Shown here: positions 60,659-64,000 of the stretch, piece after piece
Layout of the letters: each line of letters opens with the position of its first letter
How positions within the stretch are numbered: the stretch's first letter is position 1
Source of the DNA: Flavobacterium akiainvivens
GTDB lineage: Bacteria; Bacteroidota; Bacteroidia; Flavobacteriales; Flavobacteriaceae
Length of the DNA: 64,000 nucleotides
Assembly: GCF_001278115.1 (NCBI RefSeq)
Contig: NZ_LIYD01000005.1
Location: 1,846,807 to 1,910,806, forward strand
Reading direction: 5' to 3'
Made by a program: the position numbers and the translations under genes
Notes under the pieces: model-generated
Seen by the model: only the letters and a program-made list of their open reading frames with translations
Told to the model about the DNA's origin: nothing
Databases searched by the model: none

Positions 60659-61669
60659 TTACCACTTTATGATGGCACTTCCCCAGGTAAACCCGCTACC
60701 AAAAGCTGCCAAAACGACAGTATCACCCTCCTTGATTTTACCTTGTTCCCAGGCTTCGGTCAGGGCAATTGGCACCGATGCAGCAGTGGTATTGCCGTAC
60801 TTCATGATGTTGTTATAAACCTGGTTATCAGACAACTGAAACTTTTGTTGTATAAACTGGCTGATGCGCAGGTTGGCCTGGTGGGGAATGAGCATATCAA
60901 TGTCAGACACCTGTAAGTCATTGGCTTTCAAACCTTCAACTATTACTTCACTGAAACGTTGCACTGCATTTTTAAACACAAACTGGCCATTCATGTAGGG
61001 GTAGTAGCTTTCGTCGTTAGGGTCGGCATCGGCAATGATGTCGGTTACCCACCTTTTACCCATACCCGGCGCTATAAGACTCAGTTCCTCAGCATGTTGA
61101 CCTTCGCTATGCAGGTGTGTAGAAAGTATGCCTTTGGTTGTATCTTCCTCGCGGGTAAGCACGGCTGCCCCTGCTCCATCACCAAAGATAACCGATACGG
61201 AACGGCCACGGGTAGTCATGTCTAACCCTGTGCTATGCACCTCACTACCAATAACTAAGATATTTTTATACATACCGGTTTTGATAAACTGGTCGGCCAC
61301 CGAAAGGGCATAAATAAACCCTGAGCACTGATTGCGCACATCAAGGGCGCCAATGGTTCGGCTCAGGCCTAAATCCCTCTGTACCAGCACACCCGGCCCC
61401 GGAAAATAGTAATCAGGGCTAAGGGTAGCAAAGACAATGAAGTCTATATCATCCTTACTGATACCGGCACGATCAATAGCTACCTGTGCTGCCTTAACGC
61501 CCATTGTGGTTGTAGTATCCTGACCCTTAACCACATGGCGGCGCTCCTGTATACCGGTACGCTCCTGAATCCAGGCATCGTTGGTATCCATAAGCTTGGA
61601 AAGGTCATCATTAGTAACAATATTATCGGGCACGTAATGGCCTAATCCTGATATCCTGGAATGGTACAT
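60659..61669 (-). CDS. 3-oxoacyl-ACP synthase III (FabH type)
   Basis: The 336-residue condensing enzyme joins an acyl-CoA to malonyl-ACP to begin a fatty-acid chain. The triad is visible: Cys115 in DVRNQCSGFIY, His263 in LIPHQANLRI and Asn293 in MKYGNTTAAS. It stands alone rather than with rpmF-plsX, as is common for the second FabH of Flavobacteriaceae, so it may prime branched or special acyl chains. A TAATTTTG box on the minus strand (61698-61705) could be its promoter. Confidence 0.92.
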   Translation of the reverse strand: MYHSRISGLGHYVPDNIVTNDDLSKLMDTNDAWIQERTGIQERRHVVKGQDTTTTMGVKAAQVAIDRAGISKDDIDFIVFATLSPDYYFPGPGVLVQRDLGLSRTIGALDVRNQCSGFIYALSVADQFIKTGMYKNILVIGSEVHSTGLDMTTRGRSVSVIFGDGAGAAVLTREEDTTKGILSTHLHSEGQHAEELSLIAPGMGKRWVTDIIADADPNDESYYPYMNGQFVFKNAVQRFSEVIVEGLKANDLQVSDIDMLIPHQANLRISQFIQQKFQLSDNQVYNNIMKYGNTTAASVPIALTEAWEQGKIKEGDTVVLAAFGSGFTWGSAIIKW

Positions 61670-61802
61670 AGTTGCTGTTTTAGAGAATTTTAGAGGGCAA
61701 AATTAGTCAATCTGCAAATTATAAGCTTAAATATAGTCAATTTTTGGGATATTGGGCAATAAAACTGCTGATTAAGTTGTTATATTTGGCAAAAAAAGTA
61801 GT

Positions 61803-62192
61803 ATGCCCAGGTTGATACCCACACTTATAGCGCTGTTTTCAGTATCGGTTTTAGCAACTGCCCAAACTACTGAAAACAAAACAGTTGCAACGCAGGAAGC
61901 GGAAACATGGTCGGTTTCGCCACAGTTTCCGGGTGGTATGACGGCGTTTACAAAGTATGTGGAAAGCAACCTGAAGTTTACAAAAAACTGTAAGATTTTT
62001 GTAAAATTTGTGGTAGAAACAAACGGAAAACTATCTAACATACAGATAGTTGACAGCGTAAACGAAGAAACCGATAAAAGGATTATAGATGTGCTTGAAA
62101 AATGCCCTGCCTGGATACCGGGTTCTAAAGGCAACGAGGCCACAAGAACAGGCTACCTATACCCAATAATCATAACCGGTTTTAAGGATTAA
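61803..62192 (+). CDS. Secreted TonB C-terminal domain protein
   Basis: The 129-residue product has a signal peptide (1-20, ending VLATAQ), then a TonB C-terminal-like domain (about 38-129; FPGGMTAFTKYVESNLKFTK, FVVETNGKLSNIQIVDSVNE and GYLYPIIITGFKD). Full TonB has an N-terminal anchor and Pro-rich linker; both are absent, so it is a free periplasmic domain. It might compete for TonB boxes or act in another complex. Its last 4 nt overlap the convergent ABC ATPase gene. TATATTTG at 61781-61788 could be the -7 box. Confidence 0.82.
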   Translation: MPRLIPTLIALFSVSVLATAQTTENKTVATQEAETWSVSPQFPGGMTAFTKYVESNLKFTKNCKIFVKFVVETNGKLSNIQIVDSVNEETDKRIIDVLEKCPAWIPGSKGNEATRTGYLYPIIITGFKD

Positions 62193-63148
62193 CCAAAGGC
62201 GTTTCGGTCTACCGCAAGGCTAACCTCAAGATTTACAGGTAGTTTTTTTTGGCTTTCGAAGAAAATAACCTGCTTATCGAGCGCTGCTTTCACAAGGTAG
62301 CGGTTTCCTTTAAAATAGCATTGTTTTACCACCACCCTTAGTGGTCCACCTTCGGCTACAATAAGCTGGTGGGGGTATATAAGCACCTTTTCTTCAGGGT
62401 TTTGTGTAAGGGTTAGCAACTCCAGTTTTATCTCATTTACCTCGCCAAATAACGATGCCGTGTACTTATCGGCCGGGTTGTAGTAAATATCCTTACTGGC
62501 AGCCATATCAATTATTTTTCCACCCCTCAGCACTATAGTTTCATCGGCAAACGAAAGGGCATCTGTACTGTCGTGCGTGGCCACAATAACGGTTATTCCC
62601 TTGGCTTTCAGGTAGGCAAAGAGATTACGGCGCAGCGCATTTTTACGGAAGTTATCAATATGGCTAAAGGGTTCGTCAAGTAAAAGCACTTCAGGCTCAA
62701 GGGCAAGCACCTTAGCAAGGGCAATGCGCTGTTGCTGGCCGCCGCTAAGGTATTGTGCCTTAACATCGGCAAACTGTTGCATTTCAACAATTTCCAGCAG
62801 CTCCATAGTACGCTTGCGCTTCTCCTCGGGGTAAAAATTACTCAGGTAAGCCCCAACATTCTCGGCAGCTGTAGTATAAGGCATAAGGTCAAAATCCTGC
62901 GCCAGGTACTTCATGTAGGGCATACCCGGTATCAGGTTGTGCTTAGGGCCGGTAACAGGCTCACCCTTAAAGGTAATCTCCCCGGCATTAACGTCATACA
63001 GGCCATAGATAACCTTAAGCAACGTGCTCTTTCCACAGCCGCTTTCGCCTATTACGGCAATGTTACGGCCTGTTTTGGCATTAAACGAAATGTTGTGCAG
63101 TATGGTGTTTTCGGTATACCCGAACGATATGTTCTTTACAGCAAGCAT
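62189..63148 (-). CDS. ABC transporter ATP-binding protein with TOBE-like tail
   Basis: The 319-residue ATPase has Walker A (GESGCGKST), signature (LSGGQQQR), Walker B with the catalytic Glu (VLLLDEPFSHID) and H-loop (VIVATHD). The C-terminal extension (about 240-319, VLIYPHQLIVAEGGPLRVVV) resembles the regulatory TOBE domain of importers of the PotA/FbpC type. No permease or binding-protein gene is adjacent, so the substrate is unknown. The gene is convergent with the TonB-like gene by a 4-nt overlap. Confidence 0.9.
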   Translation of the reverse strand: MLAVKNISFGYTENTILHNISFNAKTGRNIAVIGESGCGKSTLLKVIYGLYDVNAGEITFKGEPVTGPKHNLIPGMPYMKYLAQDFDLMPYTTAAENVGAYLSNFYPEEKRKRTMELLEIVEMQQFADVKAQYLSGGQQQRIALAKVLALEPEVLLLDEPFSHIDNFRKNALRRNLFAYLKAKGITVIVATHDSTDALSFADETIVLRGGKIIDMAASKDIYYNPADKYTASLFGEVNEIKLELLTLTQNPEEKVLIYPHQLIVAEGGPLRVVVKQCYFKGNRYLVKAALDKQVIFFESQKKLPVNLEVSLAVDRNAFG

Positions 63149-63304
63149 TTAAGCAGGAATTAAGGTGCAAAAATATAGCTAAACCTACTAATCTAAAAAT
63201 ATATAACATTCTATTATGTAAATAAATCTGACAATTGTAACCAGTTGCAATACATCGATATAATTGTTAAATCATCAATATGCTCACATATTTACATTAT
63301 GAAA

Positions 63305-63337
63305 TTGTAAATTTAATAATCAAAACAGCTAATTTTG
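63305..63337 (+). promoter_or_regulatory. Bacteroidota-type promoter
   Basis: TTG at 63305-63307, a 22-nt spacer and TAATTTTG at 63330-63337 match the consensus, ending 23 nt before the ATG at 63361. Confidence 0.6.
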
Positions 63338-63360
63338 CCAACCTTTTAAAAAATCAACTT

Positions 63361-63981
63361 ATGAAAAAATCAATCTTAGCGTTTTTAATGCTAATCATCT
63401 CATTATCAACTTTTTCTCAGGAAAGCCACGGCCAGTTTTCATTAGAAGGCTCTTATGGACTGAGCATTGCCTCTACCCCTAACCTTACTGATACCAAGTA
63501 TTTTAATATTGGCGGCCGCTATATGTTTAATGAATTTTGGGGTATAAAAGCCTTTTATTCACAGGATAAATTCCGCACAGATGCTACTCCTGCAACCGGT
63601 GTTGATTATAAAATAATATCTGCCCAGGCGGTTTATAATGTAGGCCGTGCACTATCCCTGCCCCGCTATACAGGTGGTTTTGTAAACGTGCTGGCACATG
63701 CAGGATTAGGCTATACCTATGCAAAATCTAACATATTTCCTAATGACGATAATATAGGGAATGTTACCATTGGCATTACCCCCCAAATTTATATAATAAA
63801 AAACCTTACACTACATACAGATCTTTCTTATACGCTTAATATTAAGCAACATTACAGGATGGATGGCTATCCACATGATATGGTAGACAGATCCAATTTC
63901 TTTACCGGAGGCATACTTAACGCCTCTATTGGCCTGACGCTTTATCTGGGCAAACACGGTTCTGACAACGACTGGAGATAA
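63361..63981 (+). CDS. Outer-membrane beta-barrel protein
   Basis: The frame opens at 63280, but the ATG at 63361 (MKKSILAFLMLIISLSTFSQ) gives a clean signal peptide and follows a promoter. The 206-residue product then has alternating strands such as FSLEGSYGLSIASTPNLTDT, YFNIGGRYMFNEFWGIKAFY and ILNASIGLTLYLGKHG. It is an OmpW/OmpA-like small barrel with no assigned ligand. The sequence after the stop begins a probable terminator that the window edge cuts. Confidence 0.82.
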   Translation: MKKSILAFLMLIISLSTFSQESHGQFSLEGSYGLSIASTPNLTDTKYFNIGGRYMFNEFWGIKAFYSQDKFRTDATPATGVDYKIISAQAVYNVGRALSLPRYTGGFVNVLAHAGLGYTYAKSNIFPNDDNIGNVTIGITPQIYIIKNLTLHTDLSYTLNIKQHYRMDGYPHDMVDRSNFFTGGILNASIGLTLYLGKHGSDNDWR

Positions 63982-63982
63982 A

Positions 63983-64000
63983 AAAAACGGCTGCCAAAAG
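63983..64000 (+). terminator. Partial terminator at window edge
   Basis: AAAAAACGGCTGCCAAAAG begins one arm of a likely hairpin (CGGCTGCC); the other arm is beyond the window. Confidence 0.4.

Overview
The window is chromosomal DNA from a member of the Bacteroidota, most likely a Flavobacteriaceae species close to Flavobacterium. The evidence is the family content: a type IX secretion (T9SS) sorting domain, TonB-dependent receptors with carboxypeptidase-like N-termini, two DUF5686 proteins, a FecI/FecR/receptor unit, DUF3276, leucine dehydrogenase, a nusB-DUF1573-yajC operon and BACON and LamG lipoproteins. A-rich leaders and promoter boxes of the Bacteroidota form TAnnTTTG support this. Coding GC looks higher than in the AT-rich Flavobacterium species. 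No rRNA, tRNA, complete insertion sequence, prophage or CRISPR array was found.

Layout. 1-2.8 kb: four small outer-membrane beta-barrel genes. 2.9-12.5 kb: aroQ translationally coupled to a DUF5686 protein, a small antitoxin-like pair, unknown genes, a cytochrome b561, a cation diffusion facilitator and a second DUF5686 protein. 12.7-19.3 kb: two stand-alone receiver proteins, DUF3276, an ABC exporter half, leucine dehydrogenase and nusB-DUF1573-yajC. 19.4-28.6 kb: a TonB receptor, lipoproteins, a ClC protein, two VOC proteins, a MenI-like thioesterase, a beta-helix lipoprotein and DUF1579. 28.8-37.5 kb: purL, a likely acquired membrane/coiled-coil/winged-helix gene, small unknown genes, folD and ffh. 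38-48 kb: two LamG lipoproteins, small lipoproteins, an ECF sigma/FecR/receptor signalling operon and a T9SS-exported PNGase F-like protein. 48-56 kb: an SGNH/LysM-SGNH/MBOAT operon (extracellular O-acylation), argS and a surface BACON-GH5 glycanase. 57-64 kb: a receptor with an attenuator-like leader, an L,D-transpeptidase, a FabH-type synthase, an orphan TonB C-terminal domain, an ABC ATPase and a last beta-barrel.

The genes combine core housekeeping (purL, argS, ffh, folD, aroQ, nusB, yajC) with an envelope program: beta-barrels, receptors, surface lipoproteins with SDD-type export signals, and exported glycan-active enzymes. The main surprise is between and inside the genes. Many intergenic gaps hold inverted 'stutter' repeats that abut or overlap stop codons. 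Four of them share the 10-mer AGCTTCACTC, mostly in the loop between two arms. A related C-rich palindrome is embedded in frame in purL and also forms the C-terminus of a thioesterase. A separate block of about 50 bp follows both a DUF5686 gene and fabH, and a 240-bp composite element carries three hairpins between inverted arms. These repeat systems are the best candidates for something undescribed.
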